A DNA stretch of 64,000 bases from Paralithodes platypus. Taxonomy: Eukaryota; Arthropoda; Malacostraca; Decapoda; Lithodidae. The translations under genes were made by a program, and so were the position numbers. The DNA is taken from NCBI GenBank assembly GCA_032716605.1, contig CM064551.1:47800674-47864673 (forward strand), in the 5' to 3' direction. The first letter of the stretch is position 1. The number at the start of each line of letters is the position of its first letter. The notes under the pieces are model-generated. The model was not told the origin of the DNA and made no database searches. It saw only the letters and a list, made by a program, of their open reading frames with translations. This document shows, one piece after another, positions 10,216-22,462 of this stretch.

Positions 10216-10395
10216 GGGGGATGAATAAGGAAAGAGGCAATAATGTGATACAAAGTTATATTTTTTGTAAGGTCCTTTTTATTTCATATTATGATTAGTT
10301 TAAGGTATATACCCTGAAAGGGTTAATTAGTATTTCGGGCCATTAATTAGCCAAGATGGCATCTAGTCGGCTGTGTGCCATTAGTATTCCTTTAA

Positions 10396-10875
10396 CCCTC
10401 CAGCCCCGGCTATGTATTATATATATATTCCTCGAAACTCGGGTGTTTTGGCCGAAAAACGTCTAGGCTAGGCTACCGTATATTTGTTAATCAGACTGCT
10501 TCCCGCATTCCCGCGCATCCCCAAGCGTAGCTGTGTTATTTACCTGTAGAATGGCATTAAGTAGAGCTCTCTAAGTCAACTGATTGAGCTGTGATGATGA
10601 TTTCATTGGAGATAACTTTATGGCCAAAACAGCCACTTTACACTACTTTTCGATACTTAACAACAACATACAGGCACACACGAACAAGCGACGCTCTCCT
10701 TCTTGTGGCCGGAGATGCGGGGCGTCGGTCCAGCCGGCTGTTGTTTACATGCGTCGGACCGACGCCTCGCACACGAAGCTCACAGGCTTTCAACCACTGG
10801 GCGTTCAAGAGCCCTTCCGGGTACCTGTTATATGCTTTTTTATGGGCGTTCAAGAGCCCTTCCGTGGTGAGAGGG
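10396..10875 (-). mobile_element. piggyBac-type MITE (subfamily A) in the pogo-like element
   Basis: The 480-bp insert is flanked by TTAA (10392-10395 and 10876-10879). It is the reverse complement of the MITE at 1560-2044 with only scattered differences. It carries the same doubled CGTTCAAGAGCCCTTCCG subterminal motif and the central block GTCCGACGCATGTAAACAAC. High identity between the two copies suggests recent activity. Confidence 0.94.
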
Positions 10876-11212
10876 TTAATATGCAGTCATTAAGATATTA
10901 TTGCTAAGCTTTAATGATATCAGTATTATTTTTTTAGAAGTTTGGTCACAAGTGTGAAATACGTTTTCAAGGAGTCATTATGTGTAATTTGAATAAATTA
11001 ATTGTATTTTTTTGGTATTAGAAAAGTGCCTATACATACGGTGTACCTGAATGCATTAGTGATAATAATATAATTGCTTTGTTATTGAGAATACATAACA
11101 ATTTTTATGAAGGTGCTAAAATGCACAGAAACTTGGAATCTAATGTATATGCTCCTCTAAGGGCTACAAATGTAAGCATTTCAGTTTGTATTTTGTTTTT
11201 AAAACTCCGTCT

Positions 11213-11526
11213 TGTGTCCGAAGTCGCCTCTGCATAGTCCGAAGCCATCGTTCAATACACACACTCAGATTTAAAGGGGAAAACCATTAATGTCCGAAGT
11301 CACCTTACCCCAGTCCGAAGTCACCTCATATCGATGATGACTTCGGACACCATTATAAATATTTGTTATAATTAAGCCAAAGGCCTATATATTTTCCCAC
11401 TGTACACACGATTATTCTACGTTTCTAAGCTATACATAGATGCAAAAGATTGCATTATTAAGGCTTTACCTATTGAGTTAGGCTTAAAATTAGGTCAAAT
11501 AGGTCCGAAGTCACCCCGAATGACGG
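11213..11526 (+). repeat. Subterminal GTCCGAAGTCACC iterons of the pogo-like element
   Basis: At least five GTCCGAAG-type motifs (near 11216, 11240, 11293, 11312, 11502) plus an inverted one near 11340 occur in the last 310 bp. Matching TTCGGACAT motifs occur near the left end (about 7216, 7234, 7610, 7630). These are candidate transposase-binding sites. Confidence 0.7.
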
Positions 11527-11528
11527 TA

Positions 11529-12717
11529 CTTCAATGACCTCTAGCTTCCGTGTTTTCCTTCCCCTGTGGATGGGTACGGAACAAGGAAAGTTACATCGAC
11601 ACGTTTTAGAAAGAATGGAATGGATGAACATTGGGTTTTCCCGATTTTCTTTTATCCAAAAACTTCACGGAGGTGGCCCGCCGAGGTTCACTATCTCCAG
11701 GCTTTGGCACCAAGTGGGGATGGACGATCTCAGTCGCATCTTTTTCCCTGGTTTAGCATGAGATAACTTTTCCGGTCATGAGTACCGACGAATATCATTG
11801 AAAGCATTAGCCGGACTTTTCTCAACAAGATGTCTCTCTATTGGACCTACATACGCCACGTGTTTTGCGGGATAAGCGTCACAACATCGGGTATGATAAT
11901 CCGAGGATTTTTTCGCTTTAAGGCTATGTTCGGGTGAAAAGAACAGAGGTGATACAGGACGGCATGAACCATAAACCCAACCGGACGAGCGGTCAGGTTG
12001 GGTAACTCCTGTCAGTTTCTGGTTCACTCGCCAAATAGTACAAGGGCTAGTCGGGACGTCTTAAGCCCTTACTCATTTTCACACTGTATAGGGCTCTCTC
12101 CCTGGTTGTAGACGGAGAGCTGGCGCGAAGTCTACAATTTTTCCTATCTTACCGGCGGATATGATATCATACCTTCTGGTAGACTGGGTGTAGCCCCGTA
12201 GAGTCTGACACTGACTGCCTTCACGAGACAATAGAGGTCACAGGTCTTTTCTTTAGCCCCAATCTTACCGCTGAATCTTTTAGGTCAGGATTCCTGGTAG
12301 CCTGGATGTGGACTAGTAGATCTTAACACTGACTGCCTCCCCGGTACGGGATAAGTCACATAAACTTACTAAGCCCTACACTAAAACTTAGAATTTAGTC
12401 GTAAGAGTCGCCTAAGTAGAGCTAAATTGTCCGGTTAGTCTAGACTTCCATACCGTGACGCTGTCAGGCTAAACAAGCAGAACAGTGGGGTAGGAATTCT
12501 AGAGATTAGTACTACGCTCAGCCTAGAGTAGGCCTGACCAAAGTCATTTTAGACTATTGTCAGCCTCCCGCTAACCCTGACCAACTCACATTCTAAATCT
12601 CTCCGTCCAAAACTATATCTCAATTCATGGTCCGGTATGAGGAAAATGGGTTCGGAATGTAGTTTCTGCCGGACACACCCTGTTTCATAACGATGCTCTT
12701 TCGGACGTGTCACCAGA
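11529..12717. other. No recognisable gene; possible old DIRS leader or intergenic DNA
   Basis: About 1.2 kb has no frame carrying recognisable motifs. Two GACTGCCT-type stretches, each preceded by an AGATCTTAACACTGACTGCC-like phrase (near 12210 and 12325), suggest an internal duplication of about 110 bp. Its position upstream of DIRS copy 2 makes a non-coding DIRS 5' region possible, but I cannot show it. Confidence 0.35.
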
Positions 12718-12722
12718 CTTAA

Positions 12723-14386
12723 GGGGACCGTCCGCCTTTTTTAACCCAAATTTTTTTTTTTTTTTTTTGGTTTGATACATAGATACAGTTCTGATGAGTG
12801 ATAATGAATGGGAGTTGCAGGGTCTGGTAAATGAGTTTGGAACAGTGTGCGAAAAACGGAATTTGAGGGTAAATGCGGGGAAGAGCAAGGTTATGGTCTT
12901 CGAAAGGGGTGAAGTCAGAGAGTGTGAGGTGAAGCTGAACGGTCAGGCTATGGAGATCGTCAACTCTTTTAAGTATCTGGGCAGTGTGTTGAGTAAAGAT
13001 GGGACTATGGATGAAGAAGTGCGGGAGAGGGTACAACAGGGGAAGAGGGTTGTAGGAACGCTAAAAGCAGTAACAAGAAATAGGGTGGTCAGTATGGAAG
13101 TGAAGAAGTCCTTGCATGACAGTGTGGTAATCCCGACATTGACTTACGGAAGCGAAGCATGGACGTTGGTTGAGAGACTCAGACCAAGAGTGAGAGCAGT
13201 GGAAATGAATTACTTAAGGAGTGCGTGCGGAGTTACATGGAGGGATAGACAGACTAATGAGGAAGTAAGAAGGAGGTGTTGTGTGGAGGTAGATATGCTG
13301 GAAAGTGTGAAAAGGAACAACTTGAGATGGTTCGGCCATATGGAACGTATGGAAAGCGAGAGAATGACTAAGAGGGTGTACAAGAGCGAGGTGGAGGGAC
13401 AGATAGACCGAATGAGAGGTGGAAGGATGGAGTGAGGAAGTACATGAACGAAGGCGGTGCTGGTTGGGGGGAGGGGCGTCGACTGACTGGGGACAGAGTT
13501 GCATGGGGGCGGTTCGTTCGTGGCCACCCCTTCGGGGATCACGGCGTCAGGCAATAGATAGATAGATACATAGAAGGCTGGCTTTATATTCCCTCAACCT
13601 GTCTGTAAAAGTTGAATGCCGAAAATCGCTTCTAAGTGCATTATTTCGAGCTTTATATAAAGCTTTCGCAGGCTGAATATGGGCCTAATATACAGTATAT
13701 GTATACATTTTTTTGTTTTATATAGGAATCATTACAAATTCATTTCATGTAATAAGACTAATATACTGTACAGTATATGTATAAATGACTAAAATGTAAA
13801 TAGAAATAATAAAAAATACATTTCCTGTAATAGGACTAGAGTTATTCTACTGAAAAACAGTTTTTGAAGTTTGCGAGGCTTTTTCTCAAAACGAAAATGT
13901 AAAAAAATTCCAACTCGGAAATACATATAATCGAAAAACAACTTGTCATACAGTAATGATTCATATACCATTGGAAAGCCCATACAAACCTCTATAAAGT
14001 AGTCTGTGGGAATTATTTTAGCCACCCCCATTCATGCACAGCACGTTTTCCAATTTGCAAAAACATTGAAAAATGTCAACCTAAAAATATAACTAGATGA
14101 GATATAATTTTTTTTTTAGACTAGATTGTAGAAACACCTTTTGTGAGTTGATTGAACACAAAAAGAAAGACAATACACTAGATTCTTGAGTAATATATCA
14201 ATTATTGTAGTGTGTAATTTTGTCTAATTTTTACCCTAATTTTTGACATATATAAAAACTATAAAACCAATTTTCAATCTGATGGTACCAAACATTAGCT
14301 CTCCTAGTCCTCTAAACGTATGCCAAATATCATTTAAATCAGAGGAAGTTCACCGACACCCTGGGAGTAAAAGGCGGACGGTCCCC
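12723..14386. mobile_element. DNA element with GGGGACCGTCCGCC inverted ends, flanked by TTAA
   Basis: The left end GGGGACCGTCCGCCTTTT and the right end (reverse complement GGGGACCGTCCGCCTTTT) are perfect inverted repeats. Each is flanked by TTAA (12719-12722 and 14387-14390). A related terminus (GGGGAACGTCCGGCC after TTAA) appears at 63109. The interior is AT-rich without a transposase, so this is a non-autonomous element. It was invaded by an RTE-1 fragment (12784-13564). TTAA could be its target duplication or part of its end. Confidence 0.8.
12784..13564 (+). mobile_element. 5'-truncated RTE-1 LINE fragment
   Basis: The coding frame 12794-13435 matches the last about 250 residues of the intact RTE-1 protein (19451-22462): YLGSVLSKDG, RNNLRWFGHMERM and the region beyond. 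The nucleotide match continues to the (ATAG)n tail. The C-terminal frame is broken near 13405-13415. The insertion is flanked by GATACATAGA (12774-12783 and 13565-13574), a 10-bp target duplication, although the AT-rich tail makes its left limit slightly ambiguous. Confidence 0.88.
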
Positions 14387-14423
14387 TTAAGCACAATTAG
14401 TGATAAGCAATGACGTCCCTTAA

Positions 14424-14913
14424 CCCCTCAGACCCGGTAGGGCTCTGAGGCACCCATAACAAACGCGGCCCGCGGAACCCGGTAGGGCTCTGAGGCTCCG
14501 GCAGCTTGAAAGCCTGTAAGCTTGTTTTGAAAGCCGTCCGTCCGACGCATGTAAACAACAGCCGGTTGGACCGACGCCGCGCATCTCCGACCACAAGAAG
14601 GAGAGGCGTCGCTTGTTTTTGTGTGGCTGTGTGTGGCTGTGTGTTATTGTTTAGTATTGAAAAGTGGCTGATATGGCTGACATCGCCACAAAGTTCTCTC
14701 CACGGAAATCGTCATCATAACTGAACCAGTTGACTTAGAGAGCTCTACTCAACGCCATTCTACAGGTACGAAACACATCTACGCTTGGGGATGCGCGGGA
14801 ATGCGGAAGTAGTCAAAATATCAAAGATACGGTAGCCTAGGCGTAGACGTTTTTCGGCCAAAACCCCCGGGTTTCGGGGAATATTTATAGAATGCGTAGC
14901 CGGCCCTGGAGGG
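14424..14913 (+). mobile_element. piggyBac-type MITE (subfamily B)
   Basis: The 490-bp insert is flanked by TTAA (14420-14423 and 14914-14917). It shares the interior of subfamily A (GTCCGACGCATGTAAACAAC, the AAGAAGGAGAG region, the AGAGAGCTCTACT block and a CCCTGGAGGG end). Its doubled left subterminal motif is different: GGTAGGGCTCTGAGGC instead of GGAAGGGCTCTTGAACGCCC. Confidence 0.9.
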
Positions 14914-17058
14914 TTAAGGGTTGACTCTGACTACCTCGTATAAGATTCCCAATCTCACCGGGTTCACTCCGTTCACAACGCATATGTAAAATGCGATATG
15001 GGATTCAGATCAGGCTTACGTATCGGCCACGTAGTGAAAGACGTTTTAATAGTAATAGTCTCCATTCAACATCCTGCGCCAGCATTTTGAATAGCCCGCG
15101 CGGAAGTATCATGGAGTACTCGTCATAAGTGCACGCTTAATTCCCTTATGGGATCATCATTTTGATCGGGTACCCTACAGAAAAAAACTCTGTAAAAAGT
15201 GACAGATATTCAGAACCTAAAGATGTTAATTTCGTTATTCCAAAGTTAGATACAACACTTAGTCGGGCTACTGTGGTGTCTCAAAGAGTTCTAGCTGAAC
15301 AGTATAGAGGGTACACGGCGAGTGAGCCACACGGCTATGATACAGGTTCACAATTTATTTAGAGTTCTCAGTTTACCCCTGATGCACAGACTAGAGTGGA
15401 GCAAGGTCGCAGTGTGTGGAGGCACCCTGAAACCGTGCGAACAGAGCCCTTGAACCAATGCCCGGCGGATAATACAGTGAGTGAAAACCTTGACACCATC
15501 CCTTCATCCGTCCCTGACTTAGTATGGCCAGGTAATGAACAATTAATCTCTGGACCCTGGCAACAGCCGGAAGAGATGGAGGTTACATGGCAAGAGCCGG
15601 AGGACTTAGAACAATTGTCTTCAGCTCAACCTGACCCGGTTGAGGAAGGGTCGGAGGTAGGGTCTGAGTCATCAAAGGGTTCCCAGAAACATATTTTACT
15701 CGGGATGATCTAGATTACATTCTCCACAATATGATGCAACAATATAATGTACCACCTAAGTCACAGGAAACTCCCACAGCCGCGCCGGGAGCTCCTCCGA
15801 TTGGGTCTGTTGTGCGGCTTTTAGAGCCAGCCGGAGTCGTTGTTCCATCTAGTGTTCCACCTCCCCTCCCTAACGTAACTCGACCAACTACTTCAGCTAG
15901 TGGTAATCCAGTTCCTGCTTCTTTGACTACCACTAATATGCGGGTTATTACAGATATTAATCCCCCTCCTTTAGAAAAGGTTCCGTTAAAGAAAGGCCCT
16001 ATGCCTTTGCTTTACGGTCCCGATTGTTCATGGGTGACTATAATGGCGCAAAATCCAGCCATGGCACAACAGACAATCGCGGGGGAGCTCCCAGTCCCGA
16101 GTGAGTGGGTAATCCAGATGAATAAGAACAGAAAACTGAGGGAAAAAGATACACAGGGTCATATTTTGGATGTAGCTGTCAAAGCCATACCTAATGTTTA
16201 TTCCTATAAGTATTTCGTGTATTCCCCCACTCCAGCTCTTCCTCCTGCCTCCTCTGCACGACTATTTGCTGATTGGTTCAAGACTGATGGCATGAATGAC
16301 ATAAAAGTCCTAGCCTCGCTAACGCCGGAACTGGATACAATTCCGTTGAGCGACCAGTCCGGCAATCCAGTCCTGCAGGTGGGACAGGTAGGTTCAGGCC
16401 CGTGGGTGGACTGGGAAATTGAGGCGCAACAGTTTGCTGCAACTATAACGTCCAAATCCTTACACCAAATACCTCAAGAGAATCATATTTGGTTCTCTTT
16501 GCCTATAAATAAAGCCGGGGGAGTTCCACCTGCTATTTTTGATTTCCTTGTAGCCCCTAAGTTGGCTTTATGGGACCTGCAGGAGCCCTTTTCAACTCCT
16601 CCGGCACATCTGGATAGAGACTTTAAATTGAGACATAAAGCCTTCAGGCTGTTCTCCCAGTTCTTGTTAAGTCGCCAAATACTGTAGCCCAGTACATCAA
16701 CAGAACAATAGATGCTATTAATGACACAGATGTTAGGAAGGCCACGGAATTATCCCGGCGTCTCCTATTACAAAACTCAATTCAGTCTGGGCGACGTCAG
16801 GATAGCCTTGTTGGAGGCTCTCCGCACACGTCAGGACCTACGGGTCTATCTGGTGAAGAAATTTCCGGACGATATTGGTCGCCGGGTAATCCTTTCACCA
16901 GTGTTGACGCCCTCTTTACAGTAAACCCTCGCTATCTCGGACTAATGGGGGGGAGACCCAGTCCGAGATGACCGAAAATCCGAGATGTCCGAAGTCCGAC
17001 TTATGTCCGACTTAAGAGGGAAAATTCCGAATTAGAAGAGGAAAGTCCGCATCACCAG

Positions 17059-17102
<44 letters not shown>

Positions 17103-17104
<2 letters not shown>

Positions 17105-17997
17105 CATCTATCTATCTATCTATTTAATGCATCTATCTCCCTTATACATATACTGTATATAACTACGTCTTATTTGGTCTTTTTTTATCTATGTATCAAT
17201 TCTAATACGATGGAATTGAAAACAATATTACCCTTCTAACACACAAATAATAAAATGAAAAAGAGAGTAAATAGAAATGTCTCCTTTGTCTTTCAGAAAC
17301 ATAAGTCCGTCTCGTATATGTTAGTATTTTATCGCTCGCTCGCCCCTAGCCACTCTCTCTATCTATTTATCTCTCTAATGCATCTAACTAACTCCCTTAT
17401 ACATTAACATAACTATGTCTTATTTGGACTTTTTGTAATCTATAAATAATTTCTAATGCGATGGAATTGAAAACAATATTATCCTTCTAGCACACAAATA
17501 ATAACATGAAAAAGAGTCAATAAAAATGTGTCCTTTGTCTTTTCAGAACTAATTAAGTCCGTCTCATAATAGTTCGTGTTTATCGCTCACTTCCCCTTCT
17601 GCAACTTTCTATCTATCTTGTCTTTTCAGAACCAATTAAGTCCATCTCATAATAGTTTGTGTTTATCGCTCACTTCCCCTTCTGCAACTCTCTTTCTATC
17701 TATCTTGTCTTTTCAGAACCAATTAAGTCCGTCTCATAATAGTTCGTGTTTATTGCTCACTCCCCCTCTGTAACTCTCTCTTTCTATCTATCTATCTCTC
17801 TAATGCATCTACGTAACTCCCTTATACATTAACATAACTATGTCTTATTTGGACTTTTTGTAATCTTTGAATCATTTCTAATGCAATGGAATTGAAAACA
17901 ATATTATCCTTCTAGCACACAAATAATAACATTAAAAAAAGAGTCAATATAAAAGGCTCCTTTGTCTTTTCAGAACCAATTAAGTCCGTCTCATAAT
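17103..17997. repeat. About 230-bp tandem repeats with TATC microsatellites
   Basis: A unit with CTCCCTTATACATTAACATA, CTTATTTGGACTTTTTGTAA, CCTTCTAGCACACAAATAAT and CTTTTCAGAACCAATTAAG recurs at about 17130, 17390 and 17815, and a fourth partial unit resumes at about 22955-23130 beyond the LINEs. A shorter unit of about 85 bp (GTCCGTCTCATAATAGTTCG onward) is itself tandem at 17550-17770. Confidence 0.85.
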
Positions 17998-19450
17998 CTT
18001 ACAGTTTCTTACAGTAGATCCTCTGGAAAAAGGCAAACTATGCCTGTGTATCCAGCTCAGTACCAGTACTTGCACTGCTGCGGTCGTTCACGGTGTTGGC
18101 GGCGGCGGTAGCAGACGCAAAATTTTTACTATTCTGTATTTTTGTTTTATAATCAAACTTCAAATCTTGTCTTCCCCATGCTTTATCAAGATTACTTTCA
18201 AACTCCCTTATTGATTCGGAATCGACTACATACTGGGGCAGTGCGTTCCACTCATTTACCACTCTATCACAAAATGAGTTCTTTGCCTTCTCAAGCCTAT
18301 TTCTTTCTTTGTAAATTTTCTTAGAGTGTCTTCTCGTTCTTGTTCCCTCCCGCATCAAGAAGATACCTTCACACACATCCTCATCGTACTTTCCTGACAC
18401 TATCTTAAAAGTCTCTATCATATCCCCTCTCTTTCTCCTATATGCCAGTGTCGGAAGCCCCAGTGTCCTCAACCTCTGCTCATAGCCCGCGTTCTTCAAC
18501 GTTGGTACCAGCTTGCTAGCTCTCCTCTGCACTTTCTCCACTGCTTCTATATCCTTTACCATATATGGAGCCCACACCTGGTTCGCATATTCCAGGTGCG
18601 GCCTAACCAGCGCTGTATAGAGATTCCTGAAGATTTCTTCGTCAAGTGACACAAATGTCCTCCTTATCAGCCCTACAATTCTATTGGCTTTGTTTATCTT
18701 TTCCGCTAAATGTTCTGAGAAATTTAACTTATTGTCTATCACTACTCCTATATCCTTTTCTGCATTCACTTCCTCCATCGCTTCATACATACTGTATCCT
18801 ACCTTGTCTATCTTGCTGGTCCCAATCCGCATGTACTTGCATTTTTTTGGATGAAAAGGCATTAACCAATGTTCAGACCATCCCTTCATGCCCTCCACAT
18901 CTCCTTGAAGCAAACCCATATCTTCCTTACTCCTCACTCTTCTATACAGCTTAGTGTCATCCGCATACAGGTATACCTCACTTCCATTAGTTATAACTTC
19001 AGGCAAGTCGTTGATAAATATAACAAACAGCAGTGGTCCCAACACAGATCCCTGAGGTACCCCACTTGTAATTTCCCTCCACCCCGAGCCTATTCCATTC
19101 ACCAGTACCCTCTGTCTCCGATCTTTCAGGAAGGCCTCTATCCATTTCACACATTTCTCCCCTATATTATAGCTTCTAACTTTCTCTATTAACCTTTTAT
19201 GTGGGACCTTCTCGAAGGCCTTCATAAAATCGCAATATACCACGTCTATTACATCACCATCTTCTAGAATTTGCATCCAATCATCTACCACCTTAATTAG
19301 CTGTAGTACCGTCGACCTCCCCGGCAAGAATCCGAACTGTCTCCCACTGAAAAGTTTTTTGACTTCATATGATCCATTATTCCTTCTCTAATTACCGTTT
19401 CCATTAGTTTACACACAACACTTGTCAAACTGACTGGTCTATAATTCTAT

Positions 19451-22400
19451 CTATTGCCTGACGCCGTGATCCCCGAAGGGGTGGCCACGAACGAACCGCC
19501 CCCATGCACCTCTGTCCCCAGTCAGTCGACGCCCCTCCCCCCAACCAGCACCGCCTTCGTTCATGTAGTTCCTCACTCCATCCTTCCACCTCATATTCGG
19601 TCTACCTCTCCCCCTCTGTCCCTCCACCTCGCTCTCGTACACCCTCTTAGTCATTCTCTCGCTTTCCATACGTTCCATATGGCCGAACCATCTCAAGTTG
19701 TTCCTTTTCACACTTTCCAGCACATCTACCTCCACACCACACCTCCTTCTTACTTCCTCATTAGTCTGTCTATCCCTCCATGTAACTCCGCACGCACTCC
19801 TTAAGTAATTCATTTCCACTGCTCTCACTCTTGGTCTGAGTCTCTCAACCAACGTCCATGCTTCGCTTCCGTAAGTCAGTGTCGGGATTACCACACTGTC
19901 ATGCAAGGACTTCTTCACTTCCATACTGACCACCCTATTTCTTGTTACTGCTTTTAGCGTTCCTACAACCCTCTTCCCCTGTTGTACCCTCTCCCGCACC
20001 TCTTCATCCATAGTCCCATCTTTACTCAACACACTGCCCAGATACTTAAAAGAGTTGACGATCTCCATAGCCTGACCGTTCAGCTTCACCTCACACTCTG
20101 TGACTTCACCCCTTTCGAAGACCATAACCTTGCTCTTCCCCGTATTTACCTTCAAATTCCGTTTTTCGCACACTGTTCCAAACTCATTTACCAGACCCTG
20201 CAACTCCCATTCATTATCACTCATCAGAACTGTATCATCCGCAAACAGCAGTATAGGTAGGTTCCACTCAATTCCCTCCCTTTTTAGCGATACACCAACA
20301 TCCACTGCTCTTGATAGTATTTCTTTCATAACTCCATCCATATATACAGTAAACAACCACGGGGACATCACACACCCCTGTTTCAAACCAACATTCAGGT
20401 CAAAGAACTCGCTCTGCTCACTCTCCACACGTACTGCCGCCTTTGCACCCTCATACATGCTCTTCACTGCTTTCAGCAACTTGCCCTCTACTCCGTATAT
20501 TCTAAGTACTTTCCACAAACCTTCTCTATCCACTCTGTCATAGGCCTTCTCCAAGTCCATAAAGGCAACATACACCTTTTGTTTCTTCTCCAGATACTTC
20601 TCCACAACACAATTCAGGGTAAAAATCTGATCTACACATCCTCTTCCCTTCCTAAAACCTCCCTGCTCGTCGCCTATCCATTTCTTCTCCGTTCTCACTC
20701 TCACTCTCTCAATCACTACCCTACTGTATACCTTCCCTACTACGCTTAGAAGACATATTCCTCGGTGGTTACCACACACTCCTCTTTCCCCTTTGCCCTT
20801 ATATAGGGGGACTATTATGCCAGTCTTCCAGTCATCGGGTGCACTCCCCTTCTCCCATGCTAGTTTGCACATTTTCCATACCCATTCTATCACTATCTCA
20901 CCACCATACCTCAACATTTCCCCACACACTCCATCTGTTCCTGGTGCTTTCCCCAACTTCACTCTTTTCATGGCTTCCCACACTTCTGACCTCCTGATCC
21001 CCACCTCCTCCTCCACTACTTCTCTTCTTCTCCCTCCCATACCATATCCAGCTATGTTTGCTGGCTCTTCATTCCTTTCATTTAGCAACTCACTGAAGTA
21101 CTCCCTCCATCTTTCGACTCTCTCTTGCTTCTCGGCTAGCATTCTCCCATTCTTATCTTTCACACCCTTACTGTTTCCCTTGCCTTCCCTAACTTTCTTG
21201 ACTTCTTTCCAGAACAGTTTCTTACTCTCCCTCCATTTTACATTCAGATTCCTTCCAAATTCCTCATCTACTCTTCTCTTACTTTCCTTCACTACTCTCT
21301 TCACCACCCTCTTACTCTCCACGTACCTCGCTCGTTTCTGTCTCTCGGAATCTTCATTCCCTCTACTACCCAACCACTCTCTATATGCTTTCTTCTTTTC
21401 TTCCACAGCTATTCTTACCTCTTCTGTCCACCATGCTGTACCTTTCACTCCCCTCCCTCTTCTCCTCACTCCACACACCTCCTCACATGCTGCACAGATC
21501 TCATCCTTAAACACCTTGCTCATCTCCTCCACTTCCTCCATAACTTCCAGGTCGAACCCACCTAGTCGTCTTTCCACTGCTCTCCTGTACTCCTCCCTGA
21601 CTTCCTCCTCCTGCAACCTCTCCACCCTCCTCACCATTCCACCCTCCTCTCGCCTCCCTCCCGCTCTCCTCACCCACTTCTTTTGTATCCTAACCTTAGC
21701 TACCACTACATAATGATCAGACAGACCCCCTCCAATACCCCTATACACCCTAGCATCCATCACAGATTTCTTCATTCGTTCATCCACACATACATAATCA
21801 ATCAATGACTTTCGTTCCACCACTGTCTTATCCTTCATCGTCAACATCCGTTTCCACGTGTACCTGTGGATCATTCTGTGTCGGAAGAAGGTGTTGGCTA
21901 TCCACAGCCTCCTCCCCACACATACGTCCACAAGTGCACTACCATTCCCATTCACCTCTGATGGTACCCCCCACCCTCCCACCACTCCCTCAACTTTCCT
22001 ATCACCCACCTTACCATTCATATCCCCAATCAGAAATATTCTTTCGTTCTTGTCAAACTTCTCCAGGCACGCCTCCACATTCATCCAGAACTCCTCTTTC
22101 TTTCTTTCAAGTATATCCTCTGTCGGGGCATACACGCATACAATCACCCACGTTTGTATTCCTACTTTCATTCTCACCCACACAATCCTTGAACCCACAG
22201 ACCCATACTCTCTTACACATTCCTTCCATTTGCTACTTACAAACAAACATGCACCTTCTCTCGCTGTTCCTTCACTCACTCCAGCACACACACCCATTCC
22301 ACACTCCCACTCTCTCACATCTGAACCTTTCCATTTGGTCTCTGTCATTCCACATACATCCAGCCTGGCATTCACTAACACTTCCAGAACCTCTCTCTCT

Positions 22401-22462
22401 TTTGTGCCATCATTCATGCCACTAACATTCCACGTAGCCATTCTCAGAATGTCCGAAGGCAT
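19451..22462 (-). CDS. RTE-clade endonuclease-reverse transcriptase (1003 aa, intact)
   Basis: A single protein mediates target-primed reverse transcription. The N-terminal APE-type endonuclease shows ATWNVSGMND (N), MTETKWKG (E), VCVYAPTED, LIGDMNGKVGD (D/N) and LSDHYVVV (SDH), so the metal-binding and catalytic residues appear present. A linker with WWTEEVRIAVEEKKKAY follows. The RT domain has LGKAPGTDGVCGEML, FRKGRGCVDQIF, AFMDLEKAYDRVDR, GLKQGCVMSPWLF and the catalytic FADD at about residues 740-743. The C-terminal part has TYGSEAWTL, a C...C pair region and NNLRWFGHMERM, common in RTE LINEs of arthropods. The start is the first ATG of the conserved frame; an internal ATG at MATWN is the alternative. 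The coding strand is strongly G/A-rich. It overlaps no other coding frame, and long frames on the opposite strand are shadows. Confidence 0.93.
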   Translation of the reverse strand: MPSDILRMATWNVSGMNDGTKEREVLEVLVNARLDVCGMTETKWKGSDVREWECGMGVCAGVSEGTAREGACLFVSSKWKECVREYGSVGSRIVWVRMKVGIQTWVIVCVYAPTEDILERKKEEFWMNVEACLEKFDKNERIFLIGDMNGKVGDRKVEGVVGGWGVPSEVNGNGSALVDVCVGRRLWIANTFFRHRMIHRYTWKRMLTMKDKTVVERKSLIDYVCVDERMKKSVMDARVYRGIGGGLSDHYVVVAKVRIQKKWVRRAGGRREEGGMVRRVERLQEEEVREEYRRAVERRLGGFDLEVMEEVEEMSKVFKDEICAACEEVCGVRRRGRGVKGTAWWTEEVRIAVEEKKKAYREWLGSRGNEDSERQKRARYVESKRVVKRVVKESKRRVDEEFGRNLNVKWRESKKLFWKEVKKVREGKGNSKGVKDKNGRMLAEKQERVERWREYFSELLNERNEEPANIAGYGMGGRRREVVEEEVGIRRSEVWEAMKRVKLGKAPGTDGVCGEMLRYGGEIVIEWVWKMCKLAWEKGSAPDDWKTGIIVPLYKGKGERGVCGNHRGICLLSVVGKVYSRVVIERVRVRTEKKWIGDEQGGFRKGRGCVDQIFTLNCVVEKYLEKKQKVYVAFMDLEKAYDRVDREGLWKVLRIYGVEGKLLKAVKSMYEGAKAAVRVESEQSEFFDLNVGLKQGCVMSPWLFTVYMDGVMKEILSRAVDVGVSLKREGIEWNLPILLFADDTVLMSDNEWELQGLVNEFGTVCEKRNLKVNTGKSKVMVFERGEVTECEVKLNGQAMEIVNSFKYLGSVLSKDGTMDEEVRERVQQGKRVVGTLKAVTRNRVVSMEVKKSLHDSVVIPTLTYGSEAWTLVERLRPRVRAVEMNYLRSACGVTWRDRQTNEEVRRRCGVEVDVLESVKRNNLRWFGHMERMESERMTKRVYESEVEGQRGRGRPNMRWKDGVRNYMNEGGAGWGEGRRLTGDRGAWGRFVRGHPFGDHGVRQ

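Larger units (their letters stand above)
7198..11526 (+). mobile_element. pogo-like (Tc1/mariner superfamily) DNA transposon
   Basis: The ends are inverted repeats: the left end reads CCGTCATCTGGGGTGGCTTC and the right end, in reverse complement, reads CCGTCATTCGGGGTGACTTC. Both are flanked by TA (7196-7197 and 11527-11528), the Tc1/mariner/pogo target duplication. Inside are a frameshifted DDD transposase (8048-9908), several copies of a TTCGGAC-type motif near both ends, a 139-bp LINE D fragment (7663-7801), a purine-rich low-complexity block (9909-10215) and a piggyBac MITE (10396-10875). Total length is 4329 bp; without the inserts it would be about 3.7 kb. Confidence 0.9.

Noticed and set aside
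9800..10300. Pro/Leu/Ser-rich and Arg/Gly-rich frames
   Set aside because: They are translations of the GA and GGGGCC repeats.
17060..17130. Poly-T and TATC runs as a telomere or centromere signal
   Set aside because: They are ordinary low-complexity tracts within a Tigger-like element and at LINE tails.
20793..21713. Long Ser/Pro-rich plus-strand frame of 306 codons (and neighbours 21805-22538)
   Set aside because: They are antisense shadows of the RTE-1 coding frame; its purine-rich strand makes the complement free of stops. No domain is visible.
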